Below, piece after piece: positions 21,881 to 32,206 of a stretch of 64,000 nucleotides of DNA. Where the stretch lies: positions 23,485,131-23,549,130 of the forward strand of contig NC_092795.1 of assembly GCF_918797505.1 (NCBI RefSeq). The letters are read 5' to 3'. This DNA comes from Bemisia tabaci. Taxonomy: Eukaryota > Arthropoda > Insecta > Hemiptera > Aleyrodidae. The notes beneath the pieces were generated by a model. It worked only from the letters and a program-made list of their open reading frames with translations. It searched no databases and had not been told where the DNA came from. How positions within the stretch are numbered: the first letter of the stretch is position 1; each line of letters begins with the position of its first letter. Made by a program: the position numbers and the translations under genes.

Positions 21881-22354
21881 ATAGTGTAGCCTCGGCAATG
21901 ATAACATTCCGCTTGAGTCTCGTCTGTAATAAGGATGAATGAACGCCACTCTCGGCTAGGGTTTGACGGAGATGCTGACAGTTTTTGCATCAGCTTTCTC
22001 TTTTTTTCTAAAATTGGCCATCGCATTTTAGAAAACCCCTTCCTCCGAAATTTTCAAATTGTGGCCTCCCTTTTTTTCAAAACTGCGCCTATTTTTCGAT
22101 AACCTCGCAGTTTTTACGCTGATACAAGCCTTTCTTTCTATTTTGGAGATGCCTTTTAGAAGCCTTGCCTAATTTGCACACGACCAATCGTGACCTGCCG
22201 GTGGAATGGACTTACTTACCTGGAGCAACAAATGTTTTCAGTCAGCGTTGACCAATAAAACCAGCCAGGACGACAACATCCTAACATATTCTTGAAGCAA
22301 AATCCTTATCAGGTCAAAGGCATAATCGTCAGCCGACGGTTGCACCTGGGTTTG
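21881..22354. other. Intergenic, nothing recognised
   Basis: No repeat match inside the window and no convincing frame. Confidence 0.3.
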
Positions 22355-22640
22355 GCCTTCATGAACCCGAAAACAAGACCCTTCATTACACATACGGGAC
22401 GAAACCCAACCGAGCAACTATTCGAACTCCGCTGCATTCAGTTTGCCTATACGGCAATTTGCGGGCGTTTTGAAGATCGTAACTGCGGCCACGGTCAGTA
22501 TAAATCACCATGCTTGGGCGATTCTCGCGACACTTAACTGCATGGCAGTTGAGATGTGACGCGATAACATAACAAGGCCGAAGTATATATTTTTCGCTGT
22601 GTTTAAAATATTCCGCTCTAATAATATTATTACTATGCAA

Positions 22641-22846
22641 GCTTTTAAATTATGTATGTATGTATGAGCCGCTTTTACGGCGCGCTTGGGCGCTCTGCGA
22701 CGCCTATTCTCCACAGGAATCTGTCATGGTAGAGATCCTCCGGAAGCTGGCATCTCTCCATCTCTTCATGGATGCCCTCTACCCACCGTTTGGCTGGACG
22801 CCCTCTCCGTCTCCGAGAGTGGTGAGAAAAGTGGCTTTTAAATTAT
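22641..22846 (-). mobile_element. 5'-truncated LINE insertion with 13-bp target site duplication
   Basis: The direct repeat GCTTTTAAATTAT stands at 22641-22653 and 22834-22846. Between them is a 180-bp minus-strand insert. It begins inside an open reading frame, runs to a TAA stop and a very short 3' UTR (AAGCGGCTCA), and ends in a (TACA)-type tail, seen on the plus strand as GTATGTATGTATGA. Truncation at the 5' end, a simple-repeat 3' tail and long target duplications are the marks of target-primed reverse transcription. Confidence 0.85.
22675..22833 (-). pseudogene. LINE C-terminal domain fragment, open to the stop
   Basis: 53 codons including the stop, open from the truncation point. It reads RRRRGRPAKRWVEGIHEEM, then PEDLYHDRFLWRIGVAERP and SAP before TAA. 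GRP.KRW, followed by DR..WR and a short end, is the known signature of the tail beyond the reverse transcriptase in arthropod non-LTR elements. There are no stops or frameshifts, so the copy is fairly young. The catalytic parts are missing. The 17398 fragment differs in sequence and is likely another subfamily, while 23557 is closer. Confidence 0.8.
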
Positions 22847-23122
22847 TATTTTGTTAATAATCACGTAAAATGTATTTTCTGTCGAAGGTGTACAATTGAT
22901 ATATTTTCCGCTTAGGTCTTAACGCACGGCATACTGTTAATTAGTAAAAAATAACGTGCAAACAAGGCGATTGAGATCGACCGTGGCCGCATTTACGATC
23001 TTAAAAACGCCCGCGAATTGCCGTATAGGCAAAATGACTGCAGCGGAGTTCGAATAATTGCTCGATTGGGTTTCGTCCCATTTGTGTCTTGAAGGATCTT
23101 GTTTTCAGGTTTATGAAGTAGA

Positions 23123-23358
23123 CGCCAATATGACCGTTGACTAAGATGATATTTAGACTCTGGACGATAATTATTTTATATTAACGCCTTATATTCCGTC
23201 ATTAATAATGGATCGCATTCATCAAAACGGAACCAGCGCTATGACAGCGTTGTAAAAATGTGCTTCCTCATAATTTTCTAAAAAATCTTAACTTTTAACT
23301 TATATACTTTGAAGATTATACTTATACACTTAGATTTTTAGCCACCGATCCTGGAATA
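23123..23358. other. Intergenic, nothing recognised
   Basis: AT-rich, no match. Confidence 0.3.
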
Positions 23359-23768
23359 CTGCCATACGAAGGAAGAACGCCGCGGCGTTTGAGTTTTTGA
23401 ATGTTGCCACATTTCTTCCGAGAAAATTTGTACTTTCGGGAAACATTATGAATGTTTTCCGTTGAAAGTCACATACTTTCGACAAAACTGTGAATAAATT
23501 TTTTGAAACTTAGGAAAAGGAATATTCAGAAGTTGAATTTTTTTTGTTTATCGTGAATGGATGGAAGGAGGCAGAAAGTGAGAAGATGGGATTTGCAGGA
23601 GGAGCTATGGCAGGATCGCTATCAGTGGCGGTTGGATGTCGCAGAGCGTACGGAAGCGCTTTGAGAGCGACATGTTAGTGTTAGTTTTCCCTTCTTTAAA
23701 TCGACTTTTTCCGGATGGAATTTGGCAACGTTCCAAGGCTTACACGCCGTTCTTCTTGAGTACGGTAG
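23359..23768. mobile_element. TA-MITE interrupted by a LINE fragment
   Basis: Left half: CTGCCATACGAAGGAAGAAC then GAATGTTGCCACATTTC. Right half: GGAATTTGGCAACGTTCC then GCCGTTCTTCTTGAGTACGG. Between about 23548 and 23690 lies foreign sequence that includes a LINE C-terminus. Both termini have mutated. Confidence 0.65.
23557..23664 (+). pseudogene. LINE C-terminal fragment inside the TA-MITE
   Basis: After a stop (TGA at 23554-23556) the frame reads MDGRRQKVRRWDLQEELW, then QDRYQWRLDVAERTEAL and a TGA stop at 23662-23664. It aligns with the C-terminus at 22675-22833: RW, EEL, then DR..WR..VAER..A and a stop. No GRP motif survives and no flanking duplication is clear. It could be a gene-conversion or recombination relic. 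Confidence 0.55.
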
Positions 23769-24147
23769 AGTACCTATATAGCGAGAGTATGGACAGATCG
23801 CTTCATGGAGGGCTTAGGGCCCAAAAGTGCAGCCACCCTTCTAACCAACTTCTAATGCACAAAATTTCACTGCCAGTCTGCAGATTCCAATTCTAACCAA
23901 GATGGCTAAGAATGTACATAAATGAGCGCTCTTCCGCGAAAACGAGTAAATTTATGCAAAAACTAAGTCAAATACGTGCTTTATAAACGATGGTTCGTAA
24001 CAATTGTATTAGTAAAGCGCTCTGGATAATTGAGATTCATAGGTTGGCTGCATTTCTGGGCCCTAACTTTATTCACGGAGACATCGGTGAAGGCCCGATG
24101 GATTTTCGGAGTTTCACATCAGTCTATATTCTCGCTATACACGCACT
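23769..24147. mobile_element. MITE with AGTACCT...TATAGCGAGAGTAT ends, copy 2
   Basis: 379 bp, colinear with 8345-8723. Left AGTACCTATATAGCGAGAG and TATGGACAGATCG, right CAGTCTATATTCTCGCTATA. It abuts the right end of the TA-MITE ending near 23768, so it was inserted at or beside that terminus. Confidence 0.88.
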
Positions 24148-24589
24148 CTAGAGCACGGCAGAATACGGGTCGAAAAGCGGCAACGAGGGGTTGTCGGTGT
24201 CCGTTGCCGCGAAAGGGTTGCGCCTGACACGGCGGGCGAGCAGTACATAGATCTGACGGAGACTGAGTCCGGCGCTGGAATCTCCAAGTGTCTGGCACGT
24301 CCAGTCACCCCGCGCTGCTTCCCCGGCCGACCCCCGGCTGCACCTGTCGCGTCGCTTTATGTACATCCCGCTCAGGACTAATCTCATTTTTCCTTCTTCT
24401 GTATATTAATGAACTCCTCGCGAAGGAGTCCTCGCCGCGCACCACCCCCCTCCCCCGCCCACCGCCACGCCACAAGCATGTAACACATCTCCCGACCCGA
24501 CGCTACAAGTTCGAGCCCGGGGTTGCCGTCGTCCGGGAGACCAGGGACGCTGGGGGAAATAAGGGAATGGTCCATTCTACTGTGCTAAG
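24148..24589. other. GC-rich block, no gene seen
   Basis: CpG-rich from about 24160 to 24360, then pyrimidine-rich with CCACCCCCCTCCCCCGCCC. Frames on both strands are low in information. Nothing is recognised. Confidence 0.25.
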
Positions 24590-25155
24590 GAAGAACGTCA
24601 TATGAGCCTTCAGCCATCGCCAGAGTTCCGTCAGTAAAAACCGAATTTATTGGGAAAGTTGTGAATATTTTTTTTTCAATTTTGTCACACAATTTTCTAT
24701 GCAATTTAATATAAAATGCCTGAAATTTTCAAAGAAAAATACGTGCAAATTTCTTCAAAAATACTTATCATGTCCGGGGAAATGGAGAATTTGCACGCAA
24801 ATGTTTTATTGCTTCACACGAAAGAGCTTGAAGAGCTGATTCCACAGTATTTTTTATAATTTTTTTCCGGTAGGGGAAATAGTATAAAAATATAGATTTA
24901 AAAGTCAAAAAATGCACCGGGTCGTGACGTCATCTGGCGGCATTTCCCTTTTAAACGCATGTAATTCAGCAGATTAGATAATTTTGTCATATCTTCTCCA
25001 ATATTTGTTCAATTCATGAACCAATGGTATCCTCGTGTTCAGTTCACTCAGTAGTTCCACTTAGACACGAAATTCATCAAATTTCAGACACTTGCAAATT
25101 CTCTATTGGGCAACTCTCGAATGCTCATATACGGCGTTCTTCCTTAGCACGGCCG
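24590..25155. mobile_element. TA-MITE split by a nested MITE
   Basis: Left half CTGTGCTAAGGAAGAACGTC to about 24780, right half from about 25108, GGGCAACTCTCGAATGCTC to TTCTTCCTTAGCACGGCC. The insertion at 24781-25107 falls where other copies read GGAAATTTGGCAAC. Without the insert the element would have the normal family length of about 240-255 bp. Confidence 0.82.
24781..25107. mobile_element. MITE with AATGGAGAATTTGCA ends, copy 1 (nested)
   Basis: 327 bp. Ends AATGGAGAATTTGCACGC and CACTTGCAAATTCTCTATT are imperfect inverted repeats. The centre holds TGACGTCATCTGGCGGCATT. The second copy at 37270-37597 has the same ends, length and centre. It must be younger than the TA-MITE it interrupts. 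Confidence 0.85.
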
Positions 25156-25429
25156 TCTAGGCGTCATATCGAGGGCTAACGAACAAAATCGCTTATCTGA
25201 CAATTTTAGTAAAAATGAGTTGGCAACTTCGAGGCATTCTACAGTCTAAAATATGCATGCTGATGATTTTACATTTTTTCCAGTTCTGTAGCGGAGTGCT
25301 TCAATGACGCTGTGGCGTATGAAAAAATTGCAAATCTAACCTTAAAATTACAACAATGATGAAGTTTTCTTTTCATTCTGCAAAATCGTCAATTTATTTG
25401 CAGGTAGGCGGTATTGTTCGGTAGCCATC
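25156..25429. other. Intergenic, nothing recognised
   Basis: No match and no credible frame. Confidence 0.3.
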
Positions 25430-26265
25430 GATTTATGTTTTTGAAAGGACAAGACCTTGAACTGTGGCCTGATTATTGAAATTGATAGACAAAGCCATAG
25501 ACAAAGATGACGAATGGAAAATGGAGCGATCCTATCGGTGGAACTGGGTGGTTGCAATGAACAAAGGGACTAACTGATGGCGAACCACAAGAGACCCTAC
25601 ACTATGAACGAAAATTTACTGAGATTCAGTATCAGTGTAGAAAATATTCTAGGGTCTCTCAGATTTCGGATTTAGTAACCCTGAGCACGTTTTACGGCGG
25701 AGAGCTTCTCTTGCTCAAGAATGAACGACGTGGATTCCCAGAGGAATAAGTCAGCGATTGAGTACATTTCTTAGTAGCTCGCACGAATAATTGACACGGA
25801 GATTGAAAGGGGTTTGTCATTGCGTGAGTGAAGCTACCAGTTTCCATGGCAAATCATCCCAGTTCCAAAGTCATGCTAACTTAGAATGAGGTTCAATATG
25901 GAACATTTCAAAGTACCTAACTCAGATCCAAAATTATTTTAACAGTGAATGGTTAGTCCATCATTTACACCTTCAGACTATAAGAACCACCCATTTCTGC
26001 CATTAGAAGTGATCCATTTCCCCCCTTTGTCTTTTTTGTCCATTGCTTTGTCTATAAATTTCAACCATCAGGTCAATAGTAGATGTCATCATAAGTCAAC
26101 GGTCAGTTTGAGGTTCACTCATTGTTCCCGAAAACGAGACCATTAACCAATACACAGAGACGGGACGTAACCCATTCCAGCAACTATTCGAACTCCGGTG
26201 TAGTCATTTTGTCTACCCGGGGATTTGCGGGCGTTTCCAAAACCGCTCCTGCACTGTTGGCACTC
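25430..26265. repeat. Composite repeat, module A (inverted pair) plus module B
   Basis: Module A reads ATTGAAATTGATAGACAAAG, GGAGCGATCCTATCGGTGGA and GGGTGGTTGCAATG. It recurs inverted at about 25945-26070 (GGTTAGTCCATCATTTACAC, TTTGTCTATAAATTTCAACC). Module B follows at about 26150-26265 (GCAACTATTCGAACTCCGGTG, TTTGCGGGCGTTTCCAAAAC) and equals the arms of the element at 22355. The same A, inverted A, B order occurs at 34110-34735. Confidence 0.75.
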
Positions 26266-26269
26266 GTAT

Positions 26270-27246
26270 TGCAGAGAAGGTGACATTCCAACGTAAATAT
26301 TAACGTTACGTGTTACTCGTATACATTTTCTCTTTTATTTTTTAATAAAAACAGTGAATTTGTCGAACAGAACTGCTAGAAATCTAAAATTGATAGCCTG
26401 AAAGAGGGCAGGGAACGTATGAATGAGAACAATTCATTATTGAGGAATTTTCTTTGTGTGCTGTGTTTTCCTCGCCAACTTTACGTGTTTTGTAAAAGGC
26501 AATATTCTGCTGAGGTAAATACTCTCAATTTTTCGGACAAATTCGATAGTCTTTCTTGTCCGAATTGACTCACTATGATTTTGTTTCTTGTCGTGAGCTA
26601 AAGATATGAATCGAACGATAATTCGATCTAATGAGCAGATTTTAAAAGTTTCCGTTGCGATAATAGAATTGTCCAACTGTTTAATAAGGTCCGTGTAAAA
26701 TTATTTTAAGAAAACACGTCTCGTAGTATTCAAATGAGAATCCTATCCAGAAATTTAATAAACTACGCCTGTACTCATTTTTAAAAATTAGATAAAATGA
26801 GGGCGAATTCCCAAGAATGGAAAAATAATTCAAGTGACTCATTTTCTCATTCGATGTGGTAACATTGCAGGGCACTGTCGGGCCCAGCATGGGAGGGGGA
26901 GGGGCTTTCACGTCGAGGCGACATGCAAACGTGCCCGATTTTTTATTTATTCACTTTATTTGCGCTTTTATTCCTTCCGTTGTTGTTTATTGCAGAGCGC
27001 CCAAGTCGGGTTTCGCGCACATGGTGGCGGAATATCGGAGCGCGGTTAATCCTATTGTCTAAGTTTCAGCAGGCAGGGTATTCTTAAATTAAGGATGAAG
27101 GATCTAGCGAAGGATCCCGAAAATGTGAGGGAAACTGCTCTCGGAGTGTGGTAATTTTATAAGTTCACTCACGCTGAGTTGAACATAACGAGAACGTAAG
27201 GCTACGTTACATTCCGAATAACTGCGTATTTCAGGCGACTAATGTA
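26270..27246. other. Intergenic with possible short exon
   Basis: AT-rich to about 26830, then a G-rich patch (GGGAGGGGGAGGGGC near 26890). A strong acceptor-like tract ends at 26995 (see the next entry). No repeat match. Confidence 0.3.
26996..27062 (+). other. Possible terminal exon, weak
   Basis: A pyrimidine-rich tract of about 50 bp ends TTGTTGTTTATTGCAG at 26995, an excellent 3' splice site. It is followed by an open stretch reading RAPKSGFAHMVAEYRSAVNPIV in the frame of AGAGCGCCC and a stop at 27060-27062. The stretch is richer in G and C than its surroundings. No donor-bearing upstream exon or known family was recognised. It may be chance. Confidence 0.15.
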
Positions 27247-27498
27247 CTGTCGTGCTAAGGAAAAACGGCAAATGAACATTTGAATGTTGCGAAATGTCCC
27301 CTGTAAAATAAAATACTTTTTGAAGGAAAAGTTATCAATGTTTTTGCTCGAAATCAAATTAAATAGATCAAATTTCGAACAAAATTGCCTGAAAAATTGG
27401 AGGATAAAAATTTCCAACTCTTCCAATAAATTCGTATTTCATTGAAGGAAATTTGACAACGCCTGAAGGTTCATACGGCGTTTACCGTAACACGGCAG
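27247..27498. mobile_element. TA-MITE, GTGCTAAGG family, TA on both sides
   Basis: 252 bp, from CTGTCGTGCTAAGGAAAAAC to TTTACCGTAACACGGCAG. TA directly flanks both ends (27245-27246 and 27499-27500), supporting a TA target duplication and a Tc1/mariner-type origin. Confidence 0.87.
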
Positions 27499-29073
27499 TA
27501 TAGCGAGCAGTACTCCCAACTACGAGCTGTGGGCCTGATACACCAATCAGAATAATTGGACACAAGGCCGAAGCCATACGGAACATCAGAGTTTTCGGTC
27601 CGGCTGGTCAAAATCTAAGGGCTATTCCAGCAGTGCTGTTTTCGATTTAACAACAATTCAACTATCAAAACCGATCTTTAGTTCAGATAACTGGAGAATA
27701 CTTAGTACTCGTCCTCAAGCACTTGCTGCTAACTTACTAGATTGTGCGAACAGCGTGAACGTGAGGTCCTACATGAAACGAATCATGCAAGCAGACAAAA
27801 ATCAATCCGAAACTGGAGAAAATTGAGTAAATCTTCTATTGTAAAAAAAATGTAAGACCATATCGTTGTAATTACTTAAAAAGCAGTCCAAATTTTTCGA
27901 TTTAGAACAGTGATTGAATAAAGAAAAAAGGAAGAATTTAATCTCTAATGCCCATGCTCGAGACTTCAGTAATTTATGTAGTTCCGCTTTGATTTTGTCG
28001 ATCCCATGTATGTACGAAAGTTAGCACTGTTATGCATATCGAAGTTAGCAGAATCTTGAATGCACTGCTGGAGTTGAATTGAAGCTACCGGTATACCTGT
28101 AATTGAGTAAGCCGCATCCGTCCCAGAGGAGCGATTCCTGAATATCTGCGACTGTTTAATTAAGATGAATGTTGTCTCAGTAAGGGTTCTAATTGAAGAA
28201 CTACCCTCATGTGCCCCCTTCGGTCTGGAACGGTGAAATCAAGCAAAATTCATGGGCGGATTCCAATCGTCCCTTGTGCCTTTCTCGTGATTTTTCTACC
28301 GCAGTTTGATTAATCATTCATTACGTTCTAGTGAAGTCTCGTTCTCCTGTTGGTGCCTTTGAGTCCAACATATTACGCGAGGAATTCAAATGGTGCAGAA
28401 TATCCTGCGAGTAAATTGCGAATCAGTGTCTTACCTGATGTTATTACCTTTTTCAATAATTTTGGATTTTAGAATTTCCAAGGCTCATGGATTAACGCAA
28501 CGATTGTGTAAAATTCTGCACATTGAATCATTCAAGTATAATCAATCAGAATCCATACTTTTTTATTTCCTGAACTACCTTTCAAAACTGAAAGCTTCCA
28601 TGTTGTTTTAAGTATACACCAGAAAAAAAACCCCTCTTTGGTAGCCATGGTGTGTTATCGACACGGCAAGATCAAACCGACGGGACTTTTTCGTAAAAAT
28701 ACTTTTGTAAAACTTCGTAAATATACTCGCGCCCTTCAGAACAACGCTCCTATTTAGCCAGGAATAACGGAAAAATTGTATAAATTACACTATATCCGTT
28801 CTTCATTCACAGTGTATAATATTGTGTTTTTCTTTCTTTTGATTAGTGCTGATAAGGTTTACTCATTTTCTTTTGTGATCGCTCTTGCCCACTCCTTTTG
28901 TGCTTTGCTCTTATACCACTTGTATTTCTGCTCCTTTTTTGTTTTGTGTCTATTGAGGAATAATAACAAGGAGTATATAAAATAAAATATAATAAAATTA
29001 ACGAAAACGTTTTTTTAAAAAAATTAAAAAAAAAGTGTCGAAGCGGGTATTGTACCAGGCAAATGAATCATAC
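27499..29073. other. Intergenic, nothing recognised
   Basis: About 1.6 kb without repeats I can match. An A-rich CACCAGAAAAAAAACCCC near 28618 resembles a lone end of the CACTGG(A)8 hairpin family. The right end is very AT-rich. Confidence 0.3.
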
Positions 29074-29274
29074 ACAGGGTAAAAAAAACCTCTTGGACCA
29101 ATGCTGCATTGCATTGACTTAAGAGTGCAGTTCTTGTCGCCGGATTTAAGAGTTAAGAGTCAAGCGGATTTTGCGTTGATTCAAGCGGATTTTGCATTGA
29201 AACAAAGAGTCCAGACACTTAAATCAGGCGACAAGAAACTGCACTCTTGAATCAAGAGGTTTTTTTTACCAGTG
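29074..29274. mobile_element. Hairpin element, CACTGG(T/A)AAAAAAA family, copy 3
   Basis: Left GGGTAAAAAAAACCTCTTG, right CAAGAGGTTTTTTTTACCAGTG. GAGTGCAGTTCTTGTCGCC faces GGCGACAAGAAACTGCACTC. Inside is GCGGATTTTGCGTTGATTC twice. The flank GAAGAGG right of the element also follows the copy at 14396, so the unit may extend a few bases. Confidence 0.75.
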
Positions 29275-29750
29275 AAGAGGTTTGCACGTAAGGACCAATA
29301 AATTTCAATGGAGTCTTGGGTGATTTGTGCGAATGTAAATAAGCTCAGTTAACGTCGTTCAATTTGCAAAACGCAGCAATTCCGAATTCCAGATCCCGAG
29401 CCCAGGAGCGGAGGAATCAGGTTCAGGACCGTCCGATGTATCAATGTCTCCTGCAACTTGGACTTCCGGGCACCCTCCCCGTCATGCATGCCCTCTCGTA
29501 AGGGAGCAAGCGGGAGGGCCGGGGGGGGGGGGGGTCCGCGTACGTCTGCCCGTCGAGACCGTGACGTAACAATAGGCTCGCGAGCGCATCGCTAGTTTAT
29601 TTTGCGTCCGGTACTCACGGCTTCCGAGTTCCGAGTCTCCTCGCAATCTGCCGGCCGTTCCGTCTCCGTTTCCGCCGATCGGTCCGACGGGGCGGTCCGC
29701 CCCGTTGCCGGATTTCACCCGGAAATCACGTTTTTCCCACGAATTACCTG
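29275..29750. other. GC-rich block, no gene seen
   Basis: A G run at about 29521-29533 and CpG-rich sequence to 29720. Opposed frames on the two strands are low in information. Confidence 0.25.
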
Positions 29751-30372
29751 CACTGAAAAAAGGTACCACAATCTCAACCATACTCCGCCGATTTTGGCGC
29801 TAGCTATAAGAGCAGTTGCACTAGCTAGAAGTGTGAACAGGGTGTCTACAAGTCCGGAATATCCGAAATAGTACTGATTTTTTAAGGGAGGTCCGGAAGT
29901 ACTAAAAATATGCGGAAATTCCTCAAGAAGGTCCGGAATTTGGGAGTTGCAAATTGGCTCCCAAGTGCCGAATTGGTTCCCATTTCAAATTTCAAATTCA
30001 AATTTCGAATTTTCGAATTCCGTCAAATGAAAGGTACGGAAAAAGTACTGACATTTTCCTGTTGATGAGTCCTGAATTTTGGGAGTGTATTGAAAAAGTA
30101 CTGTAAAAGCACTGATTTTTGGCCAGCCTGTTTTAGTAGACACCCTGGTGAAGGCACCAGCCAGCGGTATGGTCAATCCAACCACACGTTTGCCGACTGT
30201 GAGGGCACGAGCTAGAGGTATGATTGATCCAATCACATTTTCAGCTGACGAGATTTTTTTCGATTTTCGGATACATTCGTAGGTAGGTAATGATGGTTCG
30301 TGCAACTACTCTAATCTCTGGCGCTAAAATAGCTAGAGTATAGGTGGGATTCTGCGATACTTTTTTCCCGTG
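29751..30372. mobile_element. Foldback element hosting a nested MITE
   Basis: Left arm CACTGAAAAAAGGTACC, TTTTGGCGCTAGCTATAAG, GAGCAGTTGCAC. Right arm GTGCAACTACTCTAATCTC, TGGCGCTAAAATAGCTAGAG, GATACTTTTTTCCCGTG. Between the arms sits the CAGGGTGTC MITE at 29838-30147. Confidence 0.75.
29838..30147. mobile_element. MITE, CAGGGTGTCTACAAGTCCGG family, copy 1
   Basis: 310 bp. Ends CAGGGTGTCTACAAGTCCGG and TTTTAGTAGACACCCTG. Flanked by GTGAA on both sides (29833-29837 and 30148-30152). The interior repeats GGTCCGGAA and GTACTGAAAAAGTACTG-like text. A minus-strand frame (29985-30305) crosses it and is not a gene. Confidence 0.9.
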
Positions 30373-31652
30373 TGTGCCTAAGTATGCGAACTTTAGTACA
30401 TAGTTTGACAACCTAGTCGAACCATGATTCGATGTTAATATATGAGCGAATCTGTTGTGAACGAAAGACGCTAATGAAATTCGTTGATATATTTCTTATG
30501 GCAGATTGCATTTTTTGGGGGAATGTGTTGAGCAGTTCGAACTGAAGAATTTATTTAAATTCCTGCAAGAAATTGATTTTTTTAAGTCAGTTTTCCATCT
30601 TTGAAAGGATAATATCAACTTCAGTTGTTGCATTCCTAAGTCTAGGAAAGGATGGTTTTTCGCGAAGATTACTACAATTTGACCACGGATTTCTTGGCTG
30701 TTGCCTCTTTAATTCGTAATATGACATCTTGTCTTCTCTATATTTTTTGGAGAATCTTCTTAATTGAATGTTTTCTTTTTCCAGGTAAATGGAGTCTTTT
30801 TTTCTCGAAAATGCCCAAACTTCATTGCTTTGTCCCGTGAGTAGCAACTATTTATAACTCTGTGTCTTTCCTTGCGCAACGAATTCAGAAAAATCGTCTC
30901 CATAGACTGCTGGTAAATTGTTCACTCTATCTCGTGTCTCTTGGTTCTTTCGGGAACTTTCAAATTAAAACGACTCTCAGAAAACGTTCGGTACCTATCG
31001 TTATTTTTCCCAGAAATTTTTGGTTGAATCTGTTAAAAACTTTCACTGAATTTTATCTGCAGACCAAAGAAAATTCAGTAAAATTTTCGGCTTCATTGAA
31101 CAATTTCTCTGTTAAAAAAAATACAATGGCGGCGGGAATTTTTAAACGTCGCTTGGCGCTTGTGATACTCTGGCCGAAAAATGACGACATGACGTTCAAT
31201 GCGAAAAAACACGAGGCTTTGGCATCTTTCACTCGAGTCCTGGTGGAGATAACGACAGTATCGTCGAATCGCGTAGCGGAGCCTCGCTGAAAGCACCTGT
31301 ACCGAAACGGGTCCCTCACCGGAGAGAACGCCACTTAAGCCCGTTTCAGTGACGCGGGCGGCCCTTGTGACAGTGTAAGGAGCGATTCAATTTTGTGCCT
31401 CCCCCCTCCTTCGCCCCTCCCCGCCGCCGTTAATGTAATTACCAGCGGCTCGGGCTTTTTAATTGCCGCTGATGACGGGACCTGCATTCTAATTTTGAGG
31501 TCCGCAACACTTTGCAGCCAACATTTTTCACCGGTAGCGCCCCGACTCCGGCCCCGAGAAAGACAACCGACAAAATTCGCCACGTTGCCCTATCGAATGG
31601 GATATCATGGGATTTTCCGCGACCGAGAGAGAATATCTCTGGTTCGTATTTA
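30373..31652. other. Intergenic, nothing recognised
   Basis: Frames at 30652-30840 and 30862-31290 are open but show no domain, splice signals or codon pattern I can defend. GC content rises after 31290. Confidence 0.3.
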
Positions 31653-31861
31653 CTTCCGTGCCAAGGGAAAACGCCGTATGAATATTCGAGAATTGCCAAA
31701 TTTCCCCGGATAAAACACGTGCCTTTGAGAAAAGATATTCATATTTTTCCTTACAATTCTTAGATGTTTTAGAGCGGATTACCAACAAAATCGTCTGAAA
31801 ATTTTGAAGAAAAATGTTCAAAATTTTCCCGGTGAATTTGACTTTTGTTAAAGGAAATTTT
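31653..31861 (+). mobile_element. TA-MITE truncated at the right
   Basis: It starts CTTCCGTGCCAAGGGAAAAC, then CGAGAATTGCCAAATTTCCC, and fades after GTTAAAGGAAATTTTG. The right terminus is missing. The next MITE starts at 31918. Confidence 0.65.
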
Positions 31862-31917
31862 GTTCAATTTTGCCACATTAATTCGAGCTTTTTGAAATCA
31901 CACTTCCCATCACTGAC

Positions 31918-32199
31918 CAGGGTGTATACAAGTCCAGAAATAATACCGATCTTTCAAGGACGGTCCGGAAGTACTGGAAAAGTGCGGATATATTGCAAGA
32001 AAGTCCGGAATTGTTTTAATTTTTGTCTCAATTTGAGCGGGAAATTCAAATTTTTGAAATTTTTCGAAATTCCTCAGTTGAAAGTATCGAAAAAGTACTG
32101 ACATTTTCTGTTGAGTAGGCACTGAATTTTTTGGGACTGTACTATAAAAGCACTGTAAAAGTACTGATTTTTGGCCAGCCTGTTTTAGTAGACACCCTG
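31918..32199. mobile_element. MITE, CAGGGTGTCTACAAGTCCGG family, copy 2
   Basis: 282 bp, from CAGGGTGTATACAAGTCC to TTTTAGTAGACACCCTG. Target duplication CTGAC (31913-31917 and 32200-32204). It directly abuts the left edge of the satellite array. Confidence 0.92.
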
Positions 32200-32206
32200 C
32201 TGACCC

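Larger units (their letters stand above)
22355..23122. mobile_element. Long-arm inverted repeat element (arms about 145 bp)
   Basis: Left arm 22355-22500 and right arm 22978-23122 are inverted copies: GCAACTATTCGAACTCCGCTG against CAGCGGAGTTCGAATAATTGC, GCGGGCGTTTTGAAGATCG against CGATCTTAAAAACGCCCGC, GCGGCCACGGTC against GACCGTGGCCGC. Single arms occur at about 26150-26265 and 34625-34735 next to another shared module. The interior here holds a LINE insertion (22654-22833). The plus frame at 22292-22537 and the minus frame at 22386-22640 lie on the arm and are not genes. Confidence 0.82.
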
